64,000 nucleotides of DNA from Gaiellaceae bacterium (lineage in GTDB: Bacteria; Actinomycetota; Thermoleophilia; Gaiellales; Gaiellaceae), in assembly GCA_026002995.1 (NCBI GenBank), contig BPGK01000001.1:124001-188000 (forward strand). The letters run 5' to 3'. Below the pieces are notes generated by a model. The model was not told where the DNA came from and did no database searches. It worked only from the letters and a program-made list of their open reading frames with translations. The position numbers were made by a program, and so were the translations under genes. The stretch's first letter is position 1. Every line of letters starts with the position of its first letter. Positions 43,516-52,354 of the stretch are shown here, piece after piece.

Positions 43516-44576
43516 GCCGCCACCCGGACGGGGAGCCGTCGCGAGCCCCAGGTCCCGGGGCGCTCCTCGAAGACGCCGGCGCACGGCTCTCCGCAGCGCT
43601 CGCAGCGGCCGTCGACGAGGTGCCAGGCCCCGAGCTCGTACCAGTCGCGCTCGACGAGCGCCGCCCCACAGGCATGGCAGTAGGTCGTCTGGCCCTCCGG
43701 GTCGTGGATGTTGCCCGTGTAGACGTAGCGCAACCCGACCTCGAGCGCGATCGTCCTCGCCCGGGTGAGCGTCTCCGGCGGGGTCGGAGGTCGGTCTTGC
43801 AGCTTCCAGTCGGGGTGGAAGGCGGTGAAGTGGAGCGGTACGTCCGGCCCGAGACGCTCGACGAGCCACTCGGACTCGGCGCGAAGCTCCCGGTCGGAGT
43901 CGTTGAGGCCCGGGATGAGGAGCGTCGTGACCTCCACCCAGACATCCGTCTCGTGCACGAGGTACTCGAGTGTCTCGAGCACGGGCGCGAGGCGACCGGC
44001 GCAGATCTTCTCGTAGAAGTCGTCGGTGAACGCCTTCAGATCCACGTTCGCGGCGTCCATGTGCGAGAAGAGCCCCTCACGGGCTCCGGGGCTCACGTAG
44101 CCGGCCGTCACCGCGACCGCCTTCAGGCCGAGCGCATGGCAGGCCCTCGCCGTGTCGACCGCGTACTCGAGGAAGATGACCGGGTCGTTGTACGTGAAGG
44201 CGACGCTCCGACAGCCCAGTCGCGCCGCCGTCTCCGCGATCGCCTCGGGGGAGGCGGTGTCGGCGAGCGTGTCGAGCTCGCGCGACTTGGAGATGTCCCA
44301 GTTCTGGCAGAACTTGCAGCCGAGGTTGCAACCGGCGGTGCCGAAGGAGAGGACCGGCGTCCCGGGCAGGAAGTGGTTGAGCGGCTTCTTCTCGATCGGA
44401 TCGACGCAGAACCCGCTCGAGCGGCCGTACGTCGTGAGCACGACCTCGCCGCCCTCGCAGGCGCGGACGAAGCAGAATCCGCGCTGTCCCTCTCGAAGCC
44501 GGCACTCGCGCGGGCAGACGTCGCACTGCACGCGCCCGTCGGGCAGCCGGTGCCAGAACGTCGTCGGGTGACTCAC
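43512..44576 (-). CDS. amrS: AmmeMemoRadiSam system radical SAM enzyme
   Basis: 354-residue radical SAM protein. The SAM-cluster motif is C83-X3-C87-X2-C90 (CNLGCKFC). N-terminal cysteines (CDVCPRECRL, residues 18-25) and a C-terminal zinc ribbon (CHACG and CERCGEPC) are extra metal sites. GAGGAGG lies 5 bases before the GTG. Activating-enzyme-like, but its target is unknown. The AMMECR1 component (amrA) is not in this operon. Confidence 0.92.
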   Translation of the reverse strand: MSHPTTFWHRLPDGRVQCDVCPRECRLREGQRGFCFVRACEGGEVVLTTYGRSSGFCVDPIEKKPLNHFLPGTPVLSFGTAGCNLGCKFCQNWDISKSRELDTLADTASPEAIAETAARLGCRSVAFTYNDPVIFLEYAVDTARACHALGLKAVAVTAGYVSPGAREGLFSHMDAANVDLKAFTDDFYEKICAGRLAPVLETLEYLVHETDVWVEVTTLLIPGLNDSDRELRAESEWLVERLGPDVPLHFTAFHPDWKLQDRPPTPPETLTRARTIALEVGLRYVYTGNIHDPEGQTTYCHACGAALVERDWYELGAWHLVDGRCERCGEPCAGVFEERPGTWGSRRLPVRVAA

Positions 44577-44619
44577 GCGAACCTCCTCGTCTCCATGATG
44601 CACCCGTGAGGGCCCGTTC

Positions 44620-45492
44620 GTGACCCGTCTCCTGATCGTGAACCCGTTCGCCTCCGGCGTCGACGAGCACCGTCTCGACGCGGTGCGCGCGGTCCTGCCG
44701 GGCGACACCGAGGTGCGGCTGACGACCTCGCCGGGCGAGGCGACTCGGCTCGCGCGCGAGGCCGGAGACGCGGAGGCGATCTACGTACTCGGCGGCGACG
44801 GCACGTACAACGAGGTGCTGAACGGGATCGAGCGCGACATCCCGCTCGGGTTCCTGCCGGGAGGGGGTACGAGCGTGCTTCCGCGCGCGCTCGGCCTTCC
44901 TCGGAATCCCGTCGAGGCCGCTCGCCGGGTCGCGGCGGGCACGACGCGCCGCGTCGGGCTCGGGCGGGTGAACGGACGACGGTTCGGGTTCAACGCCGGC
45001 CTCGGCCTCGACGCCGAGCTCGTCCGGCGAGTCGATCGCCTCGGCCGGAGCTCCGACGGGAGGCGTCCCGGAGATCTCGCCTTCGCGCGCGAGGCGATCG
45101 CCCTGCTCGTCGAGCGGCACGCGCGCTTCGCGCCGCAGCTCGAGATCGAAGGCTTCGGCCGGGCGGCGTTCGTGCTCGTTGCGAACTGCTCGCCGTATAC
45201 GTACGCGGGGGCGAAGGCGCTCGACCTCGTACCCGGCGCGAGCTTCGACGACGGCCTCGCGTTGCTCGCGCCCGCCGAGCTGCGCGCGCGCGACCTCCCG
45301 CGGCTCCTCCGGCACGGTCTCAGCGGGCGCGGGCTCGAGCGCGCGCCGGGTGTGCACTACGGGCTCGACCTCGATCGGATCGTCGTGCGCTGCGACCGCC
45401 CGCTCCCGCTCCAGGTCGACGGCGAGGACGCGGGCGACGTGACCGAGGCGTGCTACGAGGCCGAGCGCGACGCCGTCACCGTGCTCGTCTGA
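44620..45492 (+). CDS. Diacylglycerol/lipid kinase family protein
   Basis: 290-residue protein of the DAGK catalytic fold. LLIVNPFASG at the start and YVLGGDGTYNEVLNGI (the GGDGT nucleotide motif) followed by FLPGGGTSVLPRALGLP are typical. Phosphorylates a lipid headgroup at the membrane; diacylglycerol and phosphatidylinositol-type substrates are both possible. GTG start. Next gene begins 26 bases later. Confidence 0.88.
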   Translation: MTRLLIVNPFASGVDEHRLDAVRAVLPGDTEVRLTTSPGEATRLAREAGDAEAIYVLGGDGTYNEVLNGIERDIPLGFLPGGGTSVLPRALGLPRNPVEAARRVAAGTTRRVGLGRVNGRRFGFNAGLGLDAELVRRVDRLGRSSDGRRPGDLAFAREAIALLVERHARFAPQLEIEGFGRAAFVLVANCSPYTYAGAKALDLVPGASFDDGLALLAPAELRARDLPRLLRHGLSGRGLERAPGVHYGLDLDRIVVRCDRPLPLQVDGEDAGDVTEACYEAERDAVTVLV

Positions 45493-45517
45493 GCGCCGCG
45501 TCCTACAATCCTCGTCG

Positions 45518-46585
45518 ATGAGCCAGGTCCTCCCGGCCGAGCGCGGCCTGCGCCGCGTCATCGGGGACGGGGCGAGCGTTCCGGACGGCCAGGTCGACGG
45601 TCTCTCGGCCGACGACCTCCTCGCCCTCTACCGCGGCCTCGTCCTCCTGCGCACGTACGACGAGCGCTCGGTCGTCTACCACCGCCAGGGCCGGATCGGG
45701 ACGTACGCGATCTTCTGGAACCACGAGGCGATGCAGGTCGGCTCGGCGTTCGCCCTCGAGCGTCGCGACTGGATCTTCCCGAGCTACCGGGAGTCGGCGA
45801 TCGGGCTCTTGCGCGGGATGCCGGTGGCGACGGTGCTCCAGTGGTGGCGGGGCCACCCGGCCGGGTGGTGGAACCCCCTCGACTGGAACGTCGCCTCGAT
45901 CTGCGTCCCGATCGGGACGCACGTCCCCCACGCCGTCGGCTTCGCTTGGGGCGCGAAGCTCCGCGGCGAGGACCGGGTAGCGCTCGTCATGTTCGGGGAC
46001 GGCGCGACCTCGGAGGGCTCGGTTCACGAGGGGATGACGTTCGCCGGAGTGACGAAGGCGCCGGTGATCCTCTTCTGCAACAACAACCAGTGGGCGATCT
46101 CGACCCCGGTCTCGGAGCAGACGGCTGCCCCCACGCTCGCGGAGAAGGCGATCGGCTACGGGATGCCGGGCGTGCGCGTCGACGGCGGGGACGTGCTCGC
46201 GGTCTACGAGGCGACCCGCGAGGCCGTCGCCCGCGCGCGAGCTGGAGACGGGCCCACGTTCATCGAGGCCGTGACGTACCGCGCGGCGCCGCACGCGACG
46301 GCGGACGACCCCTCTCTCTACATCGACGAGGAGCGGGTCGCCGAGGCGCGCGAGAACGAGTGCGTCGGACGGTTCGCGCGCTACCTCGAGCGCGCCGGGC
46401 TCCTCAGCGAGGACGTAGCGGCGGAGATCAAGGACGACGCGCTCGCGCGCCTGCGGGAGGGGATCGCCGAGGCTGAGGCCGAGCCGCCCGCCGATCCGGC
46501 GCTCGTCTTCGACTACGCGTACGCGAGCCCGCCGCCGGGGCTGGCCGACGACCTGGCCGAGCTGCGGAGGATCCTCGGTCGGTGA
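45518..46585 (+). CDS. 2-oxoacid dehydrogenase E1 alpha (second complex)
   Basis: 355-residue thiamine diphosphate enzyme, paralogous to the protein at 15103-16146. The TPP motif is complete (MFGDGATSEGS to FCNNNQWAIST). HRQGRIGTYAIFWNHEAMQVG resembles pyruvate/branched-chain E1 of Gram-positive type. TACAAT lies 8 bases before the ATG. Heads the operon E1 alpha-E1 beta-acetamidase-E2. Confidence 0.92.
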   Translation: MSQVLPAERGLRRVIGDGASVPDGQVDGLSADDLLALYRGLVLLRTYDERSVVYHRQGRIGTYAIFWNHEAMQVGSAFALERRDWIFPSYRESAIGLLRGMPVATVLQWWRGHPAGWWNPLDWNVASICVPIGTHVPHAVGFAWGAKLRGEDRVALVMFGDGATSEGSVHEGMTFAGVTKAPVILFCNNNQWAISTPVSEQTAAPTLAEKAIGYGMPGVRVDGGDVLAVYEATREAVARARAGDGPTFIEAVTYRAAPHATADDPSLYIDEERVAEARENECVGRFARYLERAGLLSEDVAAEIKDDALARLREGIAEAEAEPPADPALVFDYAYASPPPGLADDLAELRRILGR

Positions 46586-47556
46586 GCGAGCGGTTCCTCG
46601 TCGAGGCGGTGAACGACGCGCTTCACGTCGAGATGGAGCGCGACGCGTCGGTGCTCGTCCTCGGCGAGGACGTGGGCAAGCTCGGGGGCGTCTTCCGTGC
46701 GACCGCCGGCTTGCAGGAGCGGTTCGGGGCGAACCGCTGCATCGATACGCCGCTCGCCGAGGCCGGCATCCTCGGTACCGCCGTCGGACTGTGCATGGCC
46801 GGCTGGCGGCCCGTGGTCGAGATGCAGTACGACGCCTTCAGCTACCCCGCGCTCGACCAGCTCATCACCCACGTCGGCCGCTACCACTGGCGTACGCGGG
46901 GGACGATGACGTTCCCGCTCACGATCCGGATGCCCTACGGTGGGGGCGTCCGGGCGCCCGAGCTCCACGACGACTCGCCGGAGGCGCACTACGTCCACAC
47001 GCCGGGGGTGAAGGTCGCCATCCCCTCGACGCCCGCGGACGCGAAGGGGCTGCTCACAGCGGCGATCCGCGACCCCGACCCGGTCGTCGTCCTCGAGCCG
47101 AAGCTCCACTACCGGACGGCGAAGCAGGAGGTGCCGGACGGCGAGCACGTGGTGCCGCTCGGACAGGCGCGAGTGGCGCGGGAAGGCGTGGACGTCACGC
47201 TCGTCGCCTACGGTGCGATGGTGCCGCTCTGCGAGCGCGCCGCCGATGCGCTCGCGGGAGAGGCGTCCTGCGAGGTGCTCGATCTTCGCTCGCTGAAGCC
47301 GCTCGACGAGGACGCACTCCTCGCCTCGGTGGCAAAGACGGGACGAGCGGTCATCGTGCAGGAGGCCCCGCGCGTCGCCGGGTTCGCGGCCGAGATCGCC
47401 GCCGTCCTCGCCGAGAAGGCCGTCTTCGACCTCCACGGGCCGGTGCTGCGGGTGACCGGCTACGACGTTCCGTACCCGTACTGGCAGCTCGAGGACTACT
47501 ACATGCCCTCCGTCGAGCGCGTCACGGACGCGGTTCGGCGCGTCCTCGCCGCGTAG
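46582..47556 (+). CDS. 2-oxoacid dehydrogenase E1 beta (second complex)
   Basis: 324-residue partner of the preceding E1 alpha. VLVLGEDVGKLGGVFRATAGL, RCIDTPLAEAGILG and VIVQEAPRVAGFAAEIA are family motifs. The GTG start overlaps the E1 alpha stop (GTGA). Confidence 0.93.
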   Translation: MSERFLVEAVNDALHVEMERDASVLVLGEDVGKLGGVFRATAGLQERFGANRCIDTPLAEAGILGTAVGLCMAGWRPVVEMQYDAFSYPALDQLITHVGRYHWRTRGTMTFPLTIRMPYGGGVRAPELHDDSPEAHYVHTPGVKVAIPSTPADAKGLLTAAIRDPDPVVVLEPKLHYRTAKQEVPDGEHVVPLGQARVAREGVDVTLVAYGAMVPLCERAADALAGEASCEVLDLRSLKPLDEDALLASVAKTGRAVIVQEAPRVAGFAAEIAAVLAEKAVFDLHGPVLRVTGYDVPYPYWQLEDYYMPSVERVTDAVRRVLAA

Positions 47557-48476
47557 TGCTGCACGAGATCCCCCTCGAGCGGCGGACGCTGCACGGGCAC
47601 TTCTCGCGCGACCTCGAGCCGATCCTCACGGTCGACTCGGGGGACTCGATCGGCTTCTCGACGCTCGCCTCCGGCTGGTACGCGGGGCGGGGAACGGTGT
47701 TCGAGCCTCGTCATCCGGAGCTCGACGCCGGACACGCGCTCGTTGGCCCGGTCGAGGTTCGCGGCGCCGTAGCAGGCCGGGTGCTCGAGGTGTCGATCGA
47801 CCGGGTCGTTCCCGGTACGTGGGGGTGGAGCGCGGCCGGCGGCCGGCGGACGCCGTTGAACGATCGGCTCCGGCTCTCGGACGGGCGCGGCGTGACCCTC
47901 GACTGGGAGCTCGCCGGCTGGGTCGGACGCGACCAGTACGGCCGCGAGGTGACGCTCCATCCCTTCCTCGGCGTCCTCGGCATGCCGCCGCCGGAGCCGG
48001 GCGTGCACGCAACGCAGCCGCCGCGACGCTGGGGTGGGAATATCGACTGCAAGGAGCTCGTCGAGGGAACGAGGCTCTACCTCCCGATCTCGGTGGACGG
48101 GGCGCTCTTCTCCGCCGGCGACGGTCACGCGGCGCAGGGGGACGGCGAGCTCTCCCAGTTCGCGATCGAGTGTCCGCTCGAGCGTGTGGAGCTGACGTTG
48201 CGCGTCTGCGACGACCTCTCGCTCGCCACGCCGATCGCCTGGACGCCCGAGGCGTGGCTGACCTTCGGCTTCGACGAGGACCTCGACGAAGCGGCGGCGA
48301 TCGCAACCGACGCGATGCTCGAGCTCATGGGACGCGAGCACGGGCTAGGCCGCGTGGACGCGCTCGCGCTCGCAGGCGTTGTCGTCGACCTCCGCGTGAC
48401 GCAGCTCGTCAACGGCGTGCGTGGCGTCCACGCGCTGCTCCCGCACGCGGCCGTTCGCTGGACGAGAATGAGCTGA
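47556..48476 (+). CDS. Acetamidase/formamidase family protein
   Basis: 306-residue amidase of the FmdA_AmdA family, hydrolysing short amides to acid and ammonia. DSGDSIGFSTL near residue 26 and SAGDGHAAQGDGELSQFAIE near 187 carry the metal-binding His and acidic residues. The GTG start shares its first base with the last base of the E1 beta stop codon (TAGTG), so it is tightly embedded between E1 beta and E2. Physiological amide unknown. Confidence 0.88.
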   Translation: MLHEIPLERRTLHGHFSRDLEPILTVDSGDSIGFSTLASGWYAGRGTVFEPRHPELDAGHALVGPVEVRGAVAGRVLEVSIDRVVPGTWGWSAAGGRRTPLNDRLRLSDGRGVTLDWELAGWVGRDQYGREVTLHPFLGVLGMPPPEPGVHATQPPRRWGGNIDCKELVEGTRLYLPISVDGALFSAGDGHAAQGDGELSQFAIECPLERVELTLRVCDDLSLATPIAWTPEAWLTFGFDEDLDEAAAIATDAMLELMGREHGLGRVDALALAGVVVDLRVTQLVNGVRGVHALLPHAAVRWTRMS

Positions 48477-48478
48477 GC

Positions 48479-49585
48479 ATGGCGGTCGCGTTCCGGCTCC
48501 CCGACCTCGGCGAGGGTCTCAGCGAAGGCGAGGTCGCACGCTGGCTCGTGCACGAAGGGCAGGAGGTCTCCGAGGACGACCCGCTCGTCGAGATCCAAAC
48601 CGACAAGGCGACTGTCGAGATCCCATCGCCCTACGCCGGCACGATCCTGCGGATCCTCGTCGCCGAGGGCGAGCTCGCCCCGGTGGGCGCGGAGCTCGTC
48701 CTGATCGGGGATCCCGGCGAGGAGGTGGCTCTCACGGAGGGCGGCGAGAACGGGGGCCGGGCCGCGGCGCACGAGCCGCCCTCGTCGTCGGCTGCCGCGC
48801 CCGAGAGGCGCGTGCGGGCGACGCCGCTCGTGCGCAAGGTCGCGCAGGAGCTCGGAGTAGACCTCTCCTCCGTCGGTGGGACCGGGCCCGGGGGGCGGAT
48901 CACCGAGGAGGACGTGCGCGCGGCCGCGGCAGCGGCGTCTCACGGGGAGGGGCGACGCGAGCCGCTCCGCGGGGTGCGGCGCGTGATCGCCGAGCACATG
49001 GCGCGCGCCCACCGCGAGGTGCCGGCCGTCACCTGGGTCGAGGAGTGCGACTTCACGGAGGTCGAGCGGGAGCGCCTCGTCGCCGTCGTCTTGAAGGCCT
49101 GTGCCGACGCTCTCCCGGCGTTCCCGGAGCTCAACGCGCGCCTCGAAGGGGACGCGATCGTCTACCTCGACCGCTACGACTTCGGAGTCGCCGTCCAGAC
49201 CGAGCAGGGCCTCGTCGTGCCGGTGGTGCGAGGCGTCGACGCGAAGTCGCTCGAGGAGGTCCAGGACGAGGTGGCTCGGCTCGCGGAGGCTGCGCGCGCT
49301 GGCACGCTCCGGCCCGACGAGCTCCGCGGCTCGACGTTCACGGTCACGAGCGCGGGGAAGCTCGCGGGCCTCTTCCAGACGCCGATCGTCAACCACCCGG
49401 AGGTCGCGATCCTCAGCGTCGGGCGGATCGCGCCTCGGCCGGTGGTTCGCGGCGGCGAGATCGTCGTCCGCGAGATGGGCACGGTGGCGGTGACCTTCGA
49501 CCACCGCGTGATCGACGGAGCGCGGGCCGCGTCGTTCGGGCTCGCGGTCATCGCGCGGATCCGGGGCGACGCCTCGGCCATCTAG
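48479..49585 (+). CDS. Dihydrolipoamide acyltransferase E2 (second complex)
   Basis: 368-residue E2 with one lipoyl domain (K43 in EIQTDKATVEIPSP), a peripheral-subunit binding domain (ATPLVRKVAQELGVDLSSV) and a short catalytic domain ending VTFDHRVIDGARAASF. Shorter linkers than the E2 at 12657. Branched-chain-type complexes often have this organisation, but specificity is not proven. The ATG is 2 bases after the acetamidase stop. Confidence 0.92.
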   Translation: MAVAFRLPDLGEGLSEGEVARWLVHEGQEVSEDDPLVEIQTDKATVEIPSPYAGTILRILVAEGELAPVGAELVLIGDPGEEVALTEGGENGGRAAAHEPPSSSAAAPERRVRATPLVRKVAQELGVDLSSVGGTGPGGRITEEDVRAAAAAASHGEGRREPLRGVRRVIAEHMARAHREVPAVTWVEECDFTEVERERLVAVVLKACADALPAFPELNARLEGDAIVYLDRYDFGVAVQTEQGLVVPVVRGVDAKSLEEVQDEVARLAEAARAGTLRPDELRGSTFTVTSAGKLAGLFQTPIVNHPEVAILSVGRIAPRPVVRGGEIVVREMGTVAVTFDHRVIDGARAASFGLAVIARIRGDASAI

Positions 49586-49598
49586 ACTGGCGGCGTCA

Positions 49599-50015
49599 GT
49601 GGGCGACTGGTACTCGATCGGCGTCGCGGTCGGAGTCGGGCTCGGGCTTGGGCTCCTGCTCTCCGGGATCCTGAGCGTGAACCGCGTCGGCACCGGGCTC
49701 GCGCTCGTCGCGAGCGCTGTCCTCGGCGGGGCCCTCGGGCTCGTCGTCGACGACACGGAGGAGATCGTCTCCGGCGCGCTCGGCGGCGCCCTCGGCGCCT
49801 TCGCCGCCGCCGTGGTCGTGCACGGCGCGATGCGACGCGGGGCGACGCGCATGGGCGTCGCGACGTACGTCGGCGCGGTCGGTCTGCTCGTCGTCCTCGT
49901 TGCGTTCGTGCCCGTTGCGGGGTACGTGCTGGCTCTCGCGCTGCCGCTCGCCGCGATCCGGATGCGCGGCCGTCAGGCCGCTCGCTACGCCGGGCTCCGC
50001 ACGCTCGCCAAGTGA
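49599..50015 (+). CDS. Small integral membrane protein, unknown
   Basis: 138 residues with four hydrophobic segments (about 5-25, 30-50, 58-76, 87-115), Gly/Ala/Val-rich, and a basic C-terminus. No family recognised. GTG start. It may be the tail gene of the E2 operon (13 bases after its stop). Confidence 0.65.
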   Translation: MGDWYSIGVAVGVGLGLGLLLSGILSVNRVGTGLALVASAVLGGALGLVVDDTEEIVSGALGGALGAFAAAVVVHGAMRRGATRMGVATYVGAVGLLVVLVAFVPVAGYVLALALPLAAIRMRGRQAARYAGLRTLAK

Positions 50016-50060
50016 GAGCCCCGGAGCACGGCGACGAGCCCGGGGCCGAAGGGCTCGTGC

Positions 50061-50579
50061 GTGACTGACCGAAAGGGGGGAGGCGACGGCGGCGTCTCCG
50101 ACTACCCTGCGATGATCGTGGAGTCCTCCTCGGCTCAGCCCGTCTACGGCGAGTACTCGGTGGCTCGGGTCCGCGCCGGCCTCCGCAAGCGCTCGAACTG
50201 GGAGCAGCTAATGAGGTTCTGCGTGGTCGGCGCGAGCGGCTACGTCGTCAACCTCACGGTCTTCTCCGTGCTCGTCCTCGGGCTCGGCGTCCACTACCTT
50301 CCCGCGGCAGCGTGCTCGTTCCTCGTCGCGGTGACGAACAACTACACGTGGAACCGGCTCTGGACGTTCCGGAGTCAGCGGGGACACGTCGCCTACCAGG
50401 GCGCACGCTTCCTCGTCGTCTCGAGCCTCGCCCTCGGCGCCAACCTCGCGGTGCTCCACGGTCTCGTGCTCGTCGGCCTGGTCGAGGTCGTCGCGCAGGC
50501 GATCGCGATCGTCCTCGTGACACCGGTGAACTTCGTGGGCAACAAGCTCTGGTCGTTCGGGCCGCGCACCATCCGCTGA
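50061..50579 (+). CDS. GtrA family membrane protein
   Basis: 172 residues, four transmembrane helices. MRFCVVGASGYVVNLTVFSVL and FLVAVTNNYTWNRLWTF are GtrA hallmarks; relatives move lipid-linked sugars for cell-surface glycosylation. GTG start at 50061; an ATG at 50112 is an alternative that would remove a poorly conserved N-terminus. The TGA stop overlaps the CTG that appears to start the next gene. Confidence 0.88.
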   Translation: MTDRKGGGDGGVSDYPAMIVESSSAQPVYGEYSVARVRAGLRKRSNWEQLMRFCVVGASGYVVNLTVFSVLVLGLGVHYLPAAACSFLVAVTNNYTWNRLWTFRSQRGHVAYQGARFLVVSSLALGANLAVLHGLVLVGLVEVVAQAIAIVLVTPVNFVGNKLWSFGPRTIR

Positions 50580-52354
50580 GAGCGTCCCTCCTCGCGGCTT
50601 TCGGCGCCGCCCTCGCCGCGCTTCTCCTGGCCGGGCCTGGGCTCGCCCAACGCCCTCTCGCTCCCGACCTCGCCGTCGAGTCGCCGCGGCTCGACGAGGA
50701 GGAGGCGATTCGTGCCGCGCTCGAGCACCCGAAGGTCGCGCGCTGGCTCGCCCGCTACCCGCCCGACCCGACGACGACCGCCACCTTCCGCCATGAGTCG
50801 CGCACGTGGCTCGTGAAGGCGTGGTCGGGCAGGGCCGGGCAGATCGCGCAGGTCGTCGTCGAGGACACGAGCGGCCGGGTTGCGGAGGCGTGGACCGGGC
50901 CTCAGGTCGCCTGGACGATGGCCCGGGGCGCCGACGGGGCCTTCGGGGGGAGGATCCTGCAGCGACCGTCTGTCTGGCTCGCGTTCTGCCTCGTCTTCTT
51001 CCTCGGCCTCGCCGATCTCCGGCGACCGCTGTCCGTGCGCAACCTCGACCTCGTCGCGCTCCTCTCCTTCAGCGTCTCGCTCGCGTTCTTCAACCGCGGC
51101 GAGATCTTCGCCAGCGTACCGCTCGCCTACCCGCCGCTCGTCTACCTGCTCGTCCGAGGGCTCGTCGTCGCCATGCGGGGGCGGGGCGACCCGCTCCGCC
51201 CGGTGTGGCCGACCTGGGTGCTCGCACTCGTCTGCGTCTTCCTGCTCGGTTTCCGCGTCGGCCTGAACGTGGAGGACTCGAGCGTCATCGACGTCGGGCT
51301 CGCGAACGTCGTCGGGGCGAGTCGCATCCTCGACGGACAGATGCCCTACGGACACATGCCGCAGCGCGGCGACCTCGAGCCGTGCGGTCCGAAGGACGCA
51401 GAGGGCAACGTCCGCGAGCGCATCCAGACGAACGGCCGCTGCGAGGCGGCCGTCGAGCGCGGCGACACGTATGGCCCCGTCTCCTACCTCGCCTACGTGC
51501 CCGGCACGGCGCTCTACCCCTGGAGCGGACGGTGGGACTCGCTGCCGGCGGCTCGGCTCACCTCCATCGCGTTCGACCTGCTCGTCGTGCTCGGCCTCGT
51601 GCTCGTCGGACGTCGCTTCGGCGGGAGCAGGCTCGCCTGCCTCCTGGTGTTCGCGTGGGTCGCGTACCCGTTCACCGCGTACACGCTGAACGCGAACACG
51701 AACGACGCCATCATGCCGGCGTTCCTCATGCTCGGGCTCTGGCTCGCCTCCTCGCCCGCTGCCCGGGGTACGGCGGTTGCGCTCGCGGGCTGGGCGAAGT
51801 TCGGCGCCCTCCTCCTCGCTCCGCTCTGGGCCTCCTACCCTCGCCTGGAGGCAAGACGGCTCGGCCGTTTCGCGCTCGCGTTCACGGTCGTCTCCGCGGG
51901 GGCCTTCTCGATCCTCCTGCTCGAGCCCTCGCTCCGGGAGGCCGCGCGCACGTTCTGGGAGCGCACGTTCGGCTTCCAGCTCGAGCGCGACTCCCCGTTC
52001 TCGCTCTGGGGCTGGGGGCAGTACCACGCCGAGGGGATCCCCGACCTCGGGCTCCTCCAGCCCGTGCTCGCCGGCGGCGCCATCGGCCTCGCGCTCGCGG
52101 TGGCCGCCGTCCCCCGGGCGAAAGGCCCTCGCGAGCTCGCCGCCCTCACAGCGGCCGTCCTCCTCGCCTTCCAGCTCGCACTGACCCACTGGTTCTACCT
52201 CTACCTCCCGTGGGTCCTGCCGTTCGTCGCGCTCTGGCTCCTCCTACCCCGGTCGGATCAGTCGACGAGCACGCGGACCGGCTCGATCGAGGAAGCCTTG
52301 CCGGTCGAGGAGTCGCACTCGATCAGCGCGCCTTCGACCCGCACGTCTCCCTGA
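50576..52354 (+). CDS. Large membrane protein with signal sequence (apparent CTG start)
   Basis: 592 residues if read from CTG at 50576. An N-terminal signal-like helix (residues 1-25, ASLLAAFGAALAALLLAG), an extracytoplasmic domain to about residue 115, then about ten hydrophobic helices with loops such as NVVGASRILDGQMPYGHMPQ and NANTNDAIMPAFLMLGLWLA. The topology recalls glycosyltransferase-87/PMT-type enzymes, consistent with the adjacent GtrA gene, but no family motif is certain. No ATG, GTG or TTG occurs in frame before about residue 80. The C-terminal tail overlaps ymdB on the other strand by 97 bases. Confidence 0.75.
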   Translation: MRASLLAAFGAALAALLLAGPGLAQRPLAPDLAVESPRLDEEEAIRAALEHPKVARWLARYPPDPTTTATFRHESRTWLVKAWSGRAGQIAQVVVEDTSGRVAEAWTGPQVAWTMARGADGAFGGRILQRPSVWLAFCLVFFLGLADLRRPLSVRNLDLVALLSFSVSLAFFNRGEIFASVPLAYPPLVYLLVRGLVVAMRGRGDPLRPVWPTWVLALVCVFLLGFRVGLNVEDSSVIDVGLANVVGASRILDGQMPYGHMPQRGDLEPCGPKDAEGNVRERIQTNGRCEAAVERGDTYGPVSYLAYVPGTALYPWSGRWDSLPAARLTSIAFDLLVVLGLVLVGRRFGGSRLACLLVFAWVAYPFTAYTLNANTNDAIMPAFLMLGLWLASSPAARGTAVALAGWAKFGALLLAPLWASYPRLEARRLGRFALAFTVVSAGAFSILLLEPSLREAARTFWERTFGFQLERDSPFSLWGWGQYHAEGIPDLGLLQPVLAGGAIGLALAVAAVPRAKGPRELAALTAAVLLAFQLALTHWFYLYLPWVLPFVALWLLLPRSDQSTSTRTGSIEEALPVEESHSISAPSTRTSP

